Positions 8,009-16,906 of a stretch of 32,746 nucleotides of DNA are shown here, one piece after another; the first letter of the stretch is position 1, and each line of letters begins with the position of its first letter. The notes under the pieces were generated by a model. That model was not told the origin of the DNA. It saw only the letters and a program-made list of their open reading frames with translations, and made no database searches. This stretch comes from Deltaproteobacteria bacterium. Lineage in GTDB: Bacteria > Desulfobacterota > GWC2-55-46 > DRME01. Both the position numbers and the translations under genes were made by a program. Where the stretch lies: the NCBI GenBank assembly GCA_011375175.1, contig DRME01000097.1:1-32746 (forward strand), written 5' to 3'.

Positions 8009-8365
8009 ATTTTCATCATCTAAAACAATTACTTCTTCATCTCTTGAGCGATTTGGATTGTTGTAATGAAAACAATAAACAATTGGTATTCCGGTGTCTC
8101 CCAATATCTTGGACAGCAATTTAGTCAATTCCAAGCCTTTTTTATCAAGTTCATACCAAGGAAAATTCGGATTAGTATCAGGCTCCCCGCTATCTATCCA
8201 ACACGCCAACCCATACAGCTGATCTTCAATTTCACGTATTTCTTCGATTCTTGGATGATTCTCAAAATAATTAGTCAGCTCAAAAGCACAGTAGTTTTCG
8301 TCACAGGCATAGCATGGCCCATAGTCCGGCATTATCCGTATGATTTTCGGTAACTTTCCATCCAT
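8003..8365 (-). CDS. Unknown AT-rich protein, candidate gene-cassette cargo
   Basis: A soluble protein of 120 residues that I do not recognise. It is acidic, with a cysteine-containing YACDENYCAFEL stretch near residues 18-29 and a helical EEIREIEDQLYGLACWID segment in the middle. It ends with a run of acidic residues (EEVIVLDDENA). Base composition is far more AT-rich than the core genome. The ATG is followed by a second ATP-like start context of no note; the reading frame is clean. Its TAA stop lies inside the RYYYAAC box of the attC-like site, so it looks like cargo of an integron cassette. Such cassette genes often encode unknown, toxin-antitoxin or immunity-type proteins. Nothing here decides which. 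Confidence 0.65.
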   Translation of the reverse strand: MDGKLPKIIRIMPDYGPCYACDENYCAFELTNYFENHPRIEEIREIEDQLYGLACWIDSGEPDTNPNFPWYELDKKGLELTKLLSKILGDTGIPIVYCFHYNNPNRSRDEEVIVLDDENA

Positions 8366-8514
8366 TTTCGTTGCCTAAATAGTTATTCTACAAGAAATCT
8401 CCGTTTGCCGGGTACGCCCCCCCAAAAATACATTTTACACTCAGCTCCGCTCGTAATCAACATATTCGGTTAAGATGTTTTAACCACCCAAACCTTAATC
8501 GAGAGTAGGAGGAG

Positions 8515-8601
8515 ATGACTGCCAAAAAGAAGATAGCACAGACGAGGCTCTCAATGCTACAGCTTGCAGAAAAGCGCCGTAACGTCTACGAGGCCTGCCG
8601 C
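8515..8601 (+). pseudogene. N-terminal remnant of an IS481-like transposase
   Basis: The first 29 codons (MTAKKKIAQTRLSMLQLAEK, then NVYEACR) closely resemble the start of IS481-family transposases, whose N-terminal helix-turn-helix usually reads LxLAExLxNVSEACR. A good ribosome site (AGGAGG) stands just before the ATG, so the 5' end of the element is intact. After residue 29 the similarity stops and the DNA continues as unrelated sequence. The frame stays open by chance into aroD, giving a misleading long reading frame. The match is from memory of the family motif. Confidence 0.6.
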
Positions 8602-8685
8602 CGGCGGGTACCCCTTGGCGCCGATATGGCGGCATATCTCGTCCAGGGTCTCCCGCTGCAGCAGGGTAATCTCGTCTGTTTTGCC
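8602..8685 (-). pseudogene. LexA-like N-terminal fragment
   Basis: The reverse strand encodes 28 residues beginning GKTDEITLLQRETLDEIC and ending GAKGYPP. This resembles the start of LexA repressors (LTxxQxxVLxxI...GYPPTxxEI). It has no start codon, follows an in-frame TAA, and breaks exactly at GYPP, where the IS481-like remnant begins on the other strand. It looks like a relic truncated by the insertion. The segment is too short for certainty and could be chance resemblance. From 8690 to 9066 I see no gene, only a degenerate repeat copy. Confidence 0.3.
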
Positions 8686-8873
8686 TTAAGCCCATGGCTA
8701 CCACATTTACCAAAAACGAAAGACCCACCGGGCCAGATAAACCAGAGTCCCCTCGAGTCAGGGCTTCCTCGGCCCCGCGGCGCCGAACCTTTCTCCTTGA
8801 CTAAGAAATCGCCTTACGTTATGCTGGACTACCGCGCGCCGGCAAGTTCCGCTCAAGGAAACTCTTTTTCACC

Positions 8874-8904
8874 GAGGAAGCCTTTTTTGCAGGAGTGTCC
8901 CCTC
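8874..8904 (+). repeat. Degenerate copy of repeat module A
   Basis: The stretch gaggaagccttttttgcag followed by gagtgtcccctc resembles the module A hairpin seen intact at 13128-13157 and 32426-32456. It lacks perfect pairing. It is preceded by ggaaactc and followed by aattccctcc, which echo sequences flanking the intact modules. This suggests the repeat family also reached this junction, close to where the core genome resumes. Confidence 0.35.
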
Positions 8905-9066
8905 GAATTCCCTCCAATCAAGTACGCCGCGGCGGCTCTCCCTGCGCGCAGAGGCGGGGCGGCGGGGGCGGCGAAGGGTTTCGGGGGAGAGAGGGCTACT
9001 GCGGGTGTGAAGGCCCTTGCGCCTGGCCCTTCCCGGCTTTCGAGGGGCGGCGCCTCGGGGAAGGCG

Positions 9067-9834
9067 ATGAAGATAGGAGAGATCGAGGTGGGCGGCGGCA
9101 GGACCGCCGTCGTCGGGGTGATAATCGACGGCCTTCGGGCGGCGACCCTGAGAAAGGCCGCGGCCCACGGCGCAGACATCCTCGAGCTGAGGATCGACAC
9201 CTTCGAGGGGGCCGACCCCGAAAAGCTGTCGAGAGGGCTGAGGCGCATCCGCTCCGGAGGCCGGAGCCCCGCGGCGTCGATGCCGCTTCTGGCCACCGTG
9301 CGGAGCGCAAGGGAGGGTTCGCCTGCGCGCCTTTGCGACGCACTGAGGCTCGAGCTCTTCGAGGCGGCGGCCCCCTGGGTCGACGCCGTTGACATAGAGA
9401 TATCGTCGAGCGCCATAGCCGCGCAGGTGGCGGCCCTGGCAAGGCGGCGCAGACTCAGGCTCATAGCCTCGTTTCACGACTTCAGGGGCACTCCGGGCGC
9501 TGCGAGACTGGCGTCCGTCGTCGACGAGGGCAAGGCCCTGGGAGCCCATATGGTGAAGATCGCCGCCAGGGCCGACCGGCCGGCGCAACTGCGCCGCCTT
9601 GCGGCGCTCCTCCTGGACCGCAACGACCTGGCGGTCGTGGCCATGGGAGGTTTCGCCGCCGCTTCACGGGTCTTTTTCCCCATGCTCGGCTCGCTCCTCA
9701 CCTACGGCGCCGTGACCGAGGCCACGGCGCCGGGACAGATGCCCCTGCGAGAGCTGCGAAAGGCGCTTGAACGCTTCAGCCCCGCCCGCCTCCAGGGAGG
9801 CCGCGCCGGGGTCCTTCCTGTAAACGGCTCATGA
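9067..9834 (+). CDS. aroD: Type I 3-dehydroquinate dehydratase
   Basis: The enzyme converts 3-dehydroquinate to 3-dehydroshikimate in the shikimate pathway. The protein has 255 residues, normal for type I enzymes. Its key residues are all visible: E40 and R42 in ELRID, catalytic H137 in IASFHDF, Schiff-base lysine K164 in AHMVKIA, and R201 in SRVFFPMLGSLLTYG. The start at 9067 is chosen because conserved sequence begins there and GGGGAAGG lies just upstream. The frame is open back to 8515, but that extension reads through mobile-element debris with no family similarity. aroD stands alone ahead of the glycolytic genes, 140 bases from gapA. Confidence 0.93.
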   Translation: MKIGEIEVGGGRTAVVGVIIDGLRAATLRKAAAHGADILELRIDTFEGADPEKLSRGLRRIRSGGRSPAASMPLLATVRSAREGSPARLCDALRLELFEAAAPWVDAVDIEISSSAIAAQVAALARRRRLRLIASFHDFRGTPGAARLASVVDEGKALGAHMVKIAARADRPAQLRRLAALLLDRNDLAVVAMGGFAAASRVFFPMLGSLLTYGAVTEATAPGQMPLRELRKALERFSPARLQGGRAGVLPVNGS

Positions 9835-9851
9835 ACCCGCGGTCGCTGTGA

Positions 9852-10982
<1,131 letters not shown>

Positions 10983-11014
10983 GGACCGTCCCTTTCCAGC
11001 CAGGAGCGACCCAC

Positions 11015-12226
11015 ATGATGATGAAGGACCTCGCCTACATAGACGAGATAGACATAAAGAACAAACGGGTGCTCATCCGGGTGGACTTCAACGTGCCGCT
11101 CGACGAGCGGGGCAACATAACCGACGACACGCGCATACGGAGCGTGCTCCCCACCATAAACTACGCACTCGACGAGAACGCAATGGTCGTGCTCGCCTCC
11201 CACCTCGGAAGGCCCAAGGGCAGGGTGGTCGAGTCCATGAGCCTTCGCCCCGTGGCCAGGCGTCTGGCCAGGCTCCTCGAAAAGGAAGTGAGGCTCGCGC
11301 CCGACTGCGTGGGCGAGGAGACCCGCGCCATGATCGACGCCATGGCCCCGGGCGAGGTGGTGCTCCTGGAAAACCTGCGCTTCCATCCCGAGGAGGAGCG
11401 AAACGACGAGGACTTCGGCCGCAGGCTCGGCGAACCGGTGGAGGTGTACATAAACGACGCCTTCGCAACGGCCCACAGGGCCCATGCGTCGAACGTGGCC
11501 GTAACCCACTACGTGAAGGCCTGCGGCGCCGGGCTCCTCATGAAAAAGGAGCTCGCCTACTTCGCCAGGGCCCTGGAAGACCCCATCCGGCCGCTGGTGG
11601 CCATCATAGGAGGCAAGAAGGTCTCCGACAAGATCGGCGTACTCACGAGCCTGTGCGACAGGGTCGACAAGCTCATAATAGGCGGCGGCATGGCGCTGAC
11701 CTTCCTGAAGGCCATAAAGTACAACATAGGCCGCTCCTTCTGCGAGGACTCGGTGCTCGACGAGGCGCGCGAGGTCTTGAGGAAGGCCAGGGACAGGGGC
11801 ATCAAGCTCTACCTCCCTGTCGACTTCGTCGTGGCCGACCGCTTCGCGCCCGACGCCGAGACCAAGGTCGTGACCTCCCAGGAGATACCGCCCGAGTGGA
11901 TGGCCCTGGACATAGGTCCGGCTACGGTCACCCTCTTTTCCGAGGCCGTTCAGAACGCAAAGACCATCATCTGGAACGGCCCCATGGGTGTCTTCGAGAT
12001 GGACGCCTTCAGCCGCGGAACCTTCGCCCTCGTCTCCAGTGTGGCCAACGCCTACGCCCTCACCATAGTGGGCGGCGGAGACACGGACGTGGCAGTGCAC
12101 CGCGCCGGCGAGTACGCCAAGATAAGCTATATCTCCACCGGCGGAGGCGCCTTCCTGGAGATACTCGAGGGCAAGGTGCTGCCCGCCATCGCCGCCCTCC
12201 TTGAGGCCCGCCGGGCCGCGCTCTGA
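11015..12226 (+). CDS. pgk: Phosphoglycerate kinase
   Basis: This 403-residue protein transfers phosphate between 1,3-bisphosphoglycerate and ADP. It shows [12 protein letters not shown] (residues 18-29), the substrate-binding [18 protein letters not shown] and [13 protein letters not shown] motifs, and the nucleotide-binding NGPMGVFEM and GGGDT in the C-terminal lobe. The length is typical of monomeric bacterial enzymes. Three ATG codons occur in a row (11015, 11018, 11021). The first is taken because AGGAG at 11002-11006 is 8 bases ahead of it. The frame is open far upstream within gapA, but that extension is an out-of-frame reading of gapA. Confidence 0.97.
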   Translation: MMMKDLAYIDEIDIKNKRVLIRVDFNVPLDERGNITDDTRIRSVLPTINYALDENAMVVLASHLGRPKGRVVESMSLRPVARRLARLLEKEVRLAPDCVGEETRAMIDAMAPGEVVLLENLRFHPEEERNDEDFGRRLGEPVEVYINDAFATAHRAHASNVAVTHYVKACGAGLLMKKELAYFARALEDPIRPLVAIIGGKKVSDKIGVLTSLCDRVDKLIIGGGMALTFLKAIKYNIGRSFCEDSVLDEAREVLRKARDRGIKLYLPVDFVVADRFAPDAETKVVTSQEIPPEWMALDIGPATVTLFSEAVQNAKTIIWNGPMGVFEMDAFSRGTFALVSSVANAYALTIVGGGDTDVAVHRAGEYAKISYISTGGGAFLEILEGKVLPAIAALLEARRAAL

Positions 12227-12277
12227 AGGGCGGGGCCGGCGGGACGGACCGAGTATAGTCGCCACGGAGGACCTGAC

Positions 12278-13030
12278 ATGGCAAAACCTCTCATCGCCGG
12301 CAACTGGAAGATGCACTGCACGGTCAGCGAGGGCGTGGAGCTCGTCATGAAGCTGCGCGAGCTCGTAAAGGGCGTGGACGAGGTGGAGGTCGTCATAGCC
12401 CCGCCCTTCACGGCCCTCTACCACCTAAACTTCCTCACGGCCGACAGCCCCATAAGGCTCGCCGCCCAGGACCTCTTCTGGGAGGAGAGCGGCCCATACA
12501 CCGGCGAGGTATCGCCCGCCATGGTGCGCGACGTGGGATGCGACTACGTCATAGTCGGCCACAGCGAGCGGCGCGCCCTCTTCGGCGAGACCGACGACAC
12601 GGTCAACAGAAAGGTCCACGCGGCGCTCAAGGCGGGGCTGCGCCCCATAGTCTGCGTCGGCGAAACGCTCGACGAGAGGAAGGAGGGGAAGACCCTGGCC
12701 AGGGTGCGCCGCCAGGTGGAACGCGCGTTATCGGGTGTGGGACCGGCCGTGCTCAAGGAGGTGGTCATCGCCTACGAACCCGTCTGGGCCATAGGCACGG
12801 GACTTACGGCGACGCCCGGGCAGGCCGAGGAGGTCCACCAGTCACTGCGCGAGCTCCTCTTCGAGCTCTACGACGCCGACAAGGTGAAGCCGGCGCGCAT
12901 CATATACGGCGGCAGCGTGAAGGCGGCGAACATCGACAGCCTCATGGCCTGCCCGAACATAGACGGCGCCCTCGTCGGCGGCGCAAGCCTCAAGGCCGAC
13001 GAGTTCGCAAGGATCGTCCGCTTCGAGTGA
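12278..13030 (+). CDS. tpiA: Triosephosphate isomerase
   Basis: This 250-residue TIM-barrel enzyme interconverts dihydroxyacetone phosphate and glyceraldehyde-3-phosphate. The active site is complete: N9 and K11 in GNWKM, H95 in VIVGHSERR, E167 in IAYEPVWAIGTG. The phosphate-binding YGGSV and GALVGGASL motifs are near the C-terminus. CGGAGG lies about 7 bases before the ATG. It is 51 bases after pgk in the same operon. A hairpin of the repeat family starts 5 bases after the stop and may serve as the 3' end of the transcript, though it lacks a T tract. Confidence 0.97.
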   Translation: MAKPLIAGNWKMHCTVSEGVELVMKLRELVKGVDEVEVVIAPPFTALYHLNFLTADSPIRLAAQDLFWEESGPYTGEVSPAMVRDVGCDYVIVGHSERRALFGETDDTVNRKVHAALKAGLRPIVCVGETLDERKEGKTLARVRRQVERALSGVGPAVLKEVVIAYEPVWAIGTGLTATPGQAEEVHQSLRELLFELYDADKVKPARIIYGGSVKAANIDSLMACPNIDGALVGGASLKADEFARIVRFE

Positions 13031-13035
13031 TCCCG

Positions 13036-13289
13036 GAGGGAAGCCTTTTGTAAAAGGGTCATGGACCCACGGTTCCCTCAGGGTAATTAATCGGAGTTCC
13101 CCTATGGAAACTCTGATTAATTACCCTGAGGGAACCTTTTTGTAAAAAGGTTCCCTCAGACTCCCTCCAAAAACTTTAAACGCCCTGCGGATCACCCCGA
13201 TTTTGCAAGCAAAATCGGGGTGATCCGCAGGGAATTAAAAGTCTTTGAAGGGGGGCTGGGGGAAACTTTCTACAGAAAGTTTCCCCCAG
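13036..13289. repeat. Repeat cluster R1: modules A, G pair, A, B, C
   Basis: A chain of hairpins between tpiA and secG. Module A with a small inner hairpin is at 13036-13079. Two inverted copies of a short unit (GGTAATTAATC arms, one mismatch in 22) are at 13077-13130. Compact module A is at 13128-13157 (GAGGGAACC arms around TTTTTGTAAAAA). Module B has a perfect 24 bp stem with a 2-base loop at 13183-13232 and weaker outer arms from 13163 to about 13254. Module C is at 13256-13289 (CTGGGGGAAACTTTC arms). No protein is encoded. The same modules recur at four other places in the window. Confidence 0.9.
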
Positions 13290-13320
13290 TGTAATAAATC
13301 AGAGCTTCCCTATATATTCG

Positions 13321-13398
13321 CGGCGGCTCCCGGGGGCTCGACCCGCATAGGCGTAAAAGAATCCCGCCTGGCGCGGGCCGAGCCCCCGGGAGCCGCCG
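13321..13398 (+). repeat. Repeat module D, copy 1: invariant head on a 20 bp stem
   Basis: Bases 13321-13340 pair perfectly with 13379-13398, making a 20 bp GC-rich stem. The 38 nt head (13341-13378) contains GCGTAAAAGAAT and CCCGCCTGGCGCGGGC, and is nearly the same as in the three other D copies. The stem sequence is not shared with the others except for its inner CTCG/TTCG end. From here to secG there is a possible promoter and no gene. Confidence 0.9.
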
Positions 13399-13459
13399 GC
13401 CGAGGGGCGAAAGATTCTCAAGGAAGCCCCAGTAGCGGCGCCACCGGAAGAGTTTTCCC

Positions 13460-13488
13460 TTGACCACGACGGCTCTTTTGGTTTAACC
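13460..13488 (+). promoter_or_regulatory. Possible sigma-70 promoter for secG
   Basis: TTGACC at 13460-13465 is followed after 17 bases by TTAACC at 13483-13488. The -35 box is good and the -10 box weak. It lies about 77 bases ahead of the secG ATG and after the repeat cluster, so secG need not depend on the gap-pgk-tpi transcript. Confidence 0.35.
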
Positions 13489-13564
13489 TGAAAGGCGCCA
13501 TCACAACAACATACGATGAGAGCCGGCTACTCTTGTCCGGTGTCTTGCGCAGTCGAGGATAGTC

Positions 13565-13882
13565 ATGTTAACAGTGGTAACGGTCATACACGTATTGGTA
13601 TGCGTCTTTCTCATCATATCGATCCTCTTCCAGGTGGGAAAGGGCGCGAGCATAGGGTCGACCTTCGGCGGGGCGTCGAGCCAGACGCTCTTCGGCAGCG
13701 CCGGACCGGCCACCTTCCTGAGCAAGGTGACGGCCGCCAGCGCCGTCATATTCATGGTCACGTCCCTCTACATCACCTACTCCAAGAGCAGACACGACAG
13801 CGGTTCCGTAATGGCCGACGTGCCGGTGGTCAAGGAGGTCCCCGTCGAAAAGGCCCCGGAGCAGGAGCAGCCGGCACAGTGA
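13565..13882 (+). CDS. secG: Preprotein translocase subunit SecG
   Basis: A protein of 105 residues forming the small accessory subunit of the SecYEG channel. Two membrane helices are visible, about residues 2-22 (LTVVTVIHVLVCVFLIISIL) and 53-73. Between them is the conserved cytoplasmic stretch with LFQVGKGASIGSTFGG and TLFGSAG. The C-terminal tail is charged and proline-rich. A weak GAGGA ribosome site precedes the ATG. The tpiA-secG-tRNA-Leu order is common in bacteria. Confidence 0.93.
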   Translation: MLTVVTVIHVLVCVFLIISILFQVGKGASIGSTFGGASSQTLFGSAGPATFLSKVTAASAVIFMVTSLYITYSKSRHDSGSVMADVPVVKEVPVEKAPEQEQPAQ

Positions 13883-13971
13883 TCCCTCTCGGGGGATGGG
13901 CTAAGAGGGCCGGCACGGCGGACGGACGGCGCAGTCGGGTCCCGGGAAGGAGGCCCTGACTTATTATCCTT

Positions 13972-13990
13972 GAGGAACCTTTTTGCAGGG
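13972..13990 (+). repeat. Half copy of repeat module A
   Basis: The sequence gaggaacctttttgcaggg matches the left arm of module A but has no right arm. It lies 90 bases after secG and is probably a decayed copy. Confidence 0.4.
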
Positions 13991-14042
13991 GACACAAACC
14001 CGGCGGCTGCCCCTGGGCGGCCAAGCCGAGTCTTCTTAGTCC

Positions 14043-14071
14043 TTGACTTTCACAGCCGAAAGATGTTAGAT
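14043..14071 (+). promoter_or_regulatory. Sigma-70 promoter of tRNA-Leu
   Basis: TTGACT at 14043-14048 and TTAGAT at 14066-14071 are separated by exactly 17 bases. The -10 box ends 11 bases before the first base of the mature tRNA, so transcription would start very near its 5' end. Confidence 0.65.
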
Positions 14072-14082
14072 TAACAGTCCAT

Positions 14083-14167
14083 GCCGAAGTGGTGGAATTG
14101 GTAGACACGCCATCTTGAGGGGGTGGTGGGGCGACCCGTGGGGGTTCGAATCCCCCCTTCGGCACCA
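14083..14167 (+). tRNA. tRNA-Leu (anticodon GAG)
   Basis: An 85-base class II tRNA. The acceptor stem GCCGAAG pairs with CTTCGGC, and A plus an encoded CCA follow (14164-14167). The D arm contains TGGTGGAATTGGTAGACAC. The anticodon stem CCATC/GGTGG encloses TTGAGGG, giving anticodon GAG for CUC and CUU. A long variable arm (about GGGCGACCC) and the T arm GGGGG-TTCGAAT-CCCCC are all intact. It has its own promoter just upstream. The kamA-like gene follows after about 200 bases, in which I see no other gene. Confidence 0.97.
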
Positions 14168-14373
14168 TTCTGTTTGTTCTTTCAACGTTCGACCTCAACG
14201 TCGTTTCCACCGGTTAGACTTTCGCCCTTTCCCCCTGCCATCGCCGCCATGGAACCGTCGCCCCCTGCGGGGCCGCAGGTCTGGAGGTCTTCGACCTCGA
14301 CCGTCCGCTTCCAGGCATGGGGCGTCCCTCTTCTCCGACGCCCGGGAGACGGAACCGCAACGAGGAGAGATGT

Positions 14374-15450
14374 ATGGAACAATGGAGAGAGGAACTCCGT
14401 AACAGCGTCAACACGCTCGAGAGGCTGAGGGAATATATAGACGTCACGCCCGAGGAGGAGGAGGCCGTAACCACTCTGGGCACCCGCTGGGGCACGACAC
14501 CGTACTTCGCCTCGCTCATGGACCGCAATGACCCGGCCTGCCCCGTCCGCCGCCAGGTCGTACCGTCGCTCAAGGAGCGCGAGAACCGCTACGGCATGGA
14601 CAACTTCCTCGTCTGGAAGGAGAACCGCGACAACGGCGAGGACCGTCCCGACAGCATCGCACGCCAGTACACCGACCGCATAGCCTTCACCATAACCGAC
14701 ACGTGCGCCATATACTGCCGCCACTGCTTCCGCAAGGAGGTGGTCATCGACAAGGAGCTCGAGCTTCGCTTCGACGTCGACGAGGGTCTGCGGTGGATAA
14801 GGGAGCACAGGGAGATAAGGGACGTGCTCGTCACCGGCGGCGACCCCTTCATCCTGAGCGACGACAGGATCGGCTACATCGTCGCCAGGCTGCGCGAAAT
14901 AGGACACCTTGAGATGATAAGGTTCGGCACCAGGACCCCCATCGTCCTGCCGAGCCGCATAACCCCGGGCCTCAAGCGCGTGCTGGGCGGCTTCCACAAG
15001 GTGCCCATCTGGCTCAACACCCAGTGCAACCACCCCAAGGAGATAACCGAGCAGACGGCCCGCGCCGTCTACGAGCTCGCCACCTGCGGCATAAACGTGG
15101 GCAACCAGGCCGTGCTCATGAAGGGCATAAACGACGACGTAGCGACCTTCAGGAAGCTGCACGAAAAGCTTCTGAGCGTGCGCATCAGGCCCTACTACCT
15201 CTTCTACTGCCAGGCCGCCCCCGGCATCGACCACTTCCGCACGCCCGTGGAAAAGGGCGCCGAGCTCATCCGCGACGCCCTCAGGGGCCACACCACCGGC
15301 CTTGCACAGCCCCTTTACGTCAACTCCACCAACATCGGCAAGATACCGCTCATGCCCGACTACTACATGGTGGGCAAGAACGAAAAGGAGTACACGCTGC
15401 GAAACTTCAGGGGAGAGCACACCACGTTGCCCAACATACCGGCCGACTGA
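14374..15450 (+). CDS. KamA-family radical SAM 2,3-aminomutase
   Basis: A protein of 358 residues. The radical-SAM cluster motif is CAIYCRHCF (C111, C115, C118), followed by a GGDPF motif (155-159). HFRTPVEKG and LRGHTTG match the KamA family. K323 in [11 protein letters not shown] is at the position of the PLP lysine of lysine 2,3-aminomutase. The two aspartates that hold the lysine side chain in KamA seem to be replaced, by Q280 in YCQAAPG and by N317 or a neighbour in YVNST. The substrate may therefore not be lysine; glutamate or another amino acid is possible. The start at 14374 has GAGGAGA just upstream; an ATG at 14317 lacks this. It is shorter than clostridial KamA. Confidence 0.85.
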   Translation: MEQWREELRNSVNTLERLREYIDVTPEEEEAVTTLGTRWGTTPYFASLMDRNDPACPVRRQVVPSLKERENRYGMDNFLVWKENRDNGEDRPDSIARQYTDRIAFTITDTCAIYCRHCFRKEVVIDKELELRFDVDEGLRWIREHREIRDVLVTGGDPFILSDDRIGYIVARLREIGHLEMIRFGTRTPIVLPSRITPGLKRVLGGFHKVPIWLNTQCNHPKEITEQTARAVYELATCGINVGNQAVLMKGINDDVATFRKLHEKLLSVRIRPYYLFYCQAAPGIDHFRTPVEKGAELIRDALRGHTTGLAQPLYVNSTNIGKIPLMPDYYMVGKNEKEYTLRNFRGEHTTLPNIPAD

Positions 15451-15535
15451 TCCCCATCTCTCCCCGAGAGATCGGAGAGGACGGCGGGCCCTCCGTCGGC
15501 CGCGCACTCCGTCCCTGCGGGGAGAGCCGCGGCTC

Positions 15536-16906
15536 CTACCCCCTTGCAAGGAGGTCCCAGAGCGGACCTCTGCGGCCGAGGCGGCGCAGCATCGCCACCG
15601 TCTCCGCGCCGGTCCTTATGTGAAGGCCGGGCACTATCCAGTTGGGGCGGCTCAGGGCGTACTCTCTCACCATCTCGACGAGCCGGCGCGCCGGAAGGTG
15701 CGGCGAGAAGTAGAAGACGGGTTCGAGAAGCGGCTCTCCCCTCCCGATCACCCCCTCCTCCAGCGCCCTCCCGGCAAGCCCCGTGCCCGGATAGACCCTC
15801 ACCCCCAGCATGGCTATGACCGCTCTCGGTCTTATGCGCTCCATGAAGGAAAAGGTCCCGGCAAGGGTCTGCTCCGTCTCCCCCGGCCCTCCCAGTATCA
15901 GGTAGTGGGCCGCCTCGAGGCCGGCGCGGTCGCAGAGGTGCTGGGCCCTGGCCACGTCATCGGCGGTAAAGCCCTTGTCCAGGGCCGCGAGTGTAGAGTC
16001 GCCGCCGCCGTCGGTGCCGAACTCGACGGCCATGCAGCCCGCGCGCTTCATCACGTCGAGGAGAGCGGCGCTCATGGTCCTCGGCGTGGCGAAACAGGTC
16101 CACCGCACCCGTATATTGCGCCTTATCATCTCCTCGCAGATGAGGTGGGCGTGCTCCTCGGGAGAGTTGAATATGTCGTCCACGAAGAAGATGTAGTCCA
16201 CGCCGTGACGGCCCGCGAGGGCCTCGATCTCTTCGGCCACCTCGGCGGGCTCGCGCAGACGCAGCCGCCTCCCCTCTATCATGGGGTAAGTGCAGTAGGT
16301 GCAGGAAAAGGGGCAGCCGCGCTTGGTCTGCACGCTGCCCATGCCTCCCTCCTCGAGGTAGCGGCCGTTGTCGAGAAGGGAGCGGGCCGGCGCAAGGCGG
16401 CCGAAGTCCTCGTCGAAACGGGCGGTCCCTTTCGCCCCGCCGCCCGGCCTGAGCAGATTGGGCACGCCGTCCACATCGCCCCCTCCCTCGAGCGCCTCGA
16501 CGAGCCTGACAAGGGAGCCCTCTCCCTCGCCCCGTATGCCGTAGTCTGCGCCCGTGTAGGCGAGCACCTCGCGGGGAAAGATGGAGAAGCCCGGCCCCCC
16601 GACCACCACGGGGGCGTCGGAGACCTCCTTGAGCCTCGCCACGACCTCTCTTGCGGCCGGCAGGTAGAAGACGCTTGCGGGATAGGTGAGGTTGTCGACG
16701 TTGCGGATGGAGAGCCCTATGAGGTCGGCTCCGAAGGAGCGGGCGGCGGCCGCGGCCGCGGCCGGCCCGTCGTCCTCGAAGCAGAGGTCGAGCACGCGCA
16801 CGCGGTGGCCGGCCTCGATGAGAGAGGCGGCCACGTAGGCGATCCCCAGCGGCGCCACCGGGTAGGGAGAGCGCTCGCGGTTGGCCGATATCAGCAGTAC
16901 TTGCAT
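15536..16906 (-). CDS. B12-binding-domain radical SAM protein
   Basis: A protein of 456 residues. An N-terminal Rossmann-like cobalamin-binding domain (about 1-135) has PLGIAYVAA and VVVGGPGFS but no DxHxxG, so any cobalamin would bind without a histidine ligand. A radical-SAM domain follows, with C198, C202 and C205 in CPFSCTYC, and VDDIFN and LGGPGET motifs typical of this superfamily. The C-terminal 60 or so residues are helical. The group includes methyltransferases and ring-forming enzymes; the exact reaction cannot be read. It is the last gene of an overlapping operon, sharing 16 bases with the SPASM gene before it. It ends 85 bases from the convergent kamA-like gene. Confidence 0.85.
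   Translation of the reverse strand: MQVLLISANRERSPYPVAPLGIAYVAASLIEAGHRVRVLDLCFEDDGPAAAAAAARSFGADLIGLSIRNVDNLTYPASVFYLPAAREVVARLKEVSDAPVVVGGPGFSIFPREVLAYTGADYGIRGEGEGSLVRLVEALEGGGDVDGVPNLLRPGGGAKGTARFDEDFGRLAPARSLLDNGRYLEEGGMGSVQTKRGCPFSCTYCTYPMIEGRRLRLREPAEVAEEIEALAGRHGVDYIFFVDDIFNSPEEHAHLICEEMIRRNIRVRWTCFATPRTMSAALLDVMKRAGCMAVEFGTDGGGDSTLAALDKGFTADDVARAQHLCDRAGLEAAHYLILGGPGETEQTLAGTFSFMERIRPRAVIAMLGVRVYPGTGLAGRALEEGVIGRGEPLLEPVFYFSPHLPARRLVEMVREYALSRPNWIVPGLHIRTGAETVAMLRRLGRRGPLWDLLARG

Noticed and set aside
8515-9066. A 184-residue N-terminal extension of aroD
   Set aside because: It runs through transposase and repeat debris; the type I dehydratase begins at 9067.
13128-13157. Rho-independent terminator
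   Set aside because: Module A hairpins are not followed by a T tract; they also occur inside operons and upstream of genes.
13036-13398. CRISPR array
   Set aside because: The repeats are different palindromes in mixed order, not a single repeat with regular unique spacers, and no cas gene is present.
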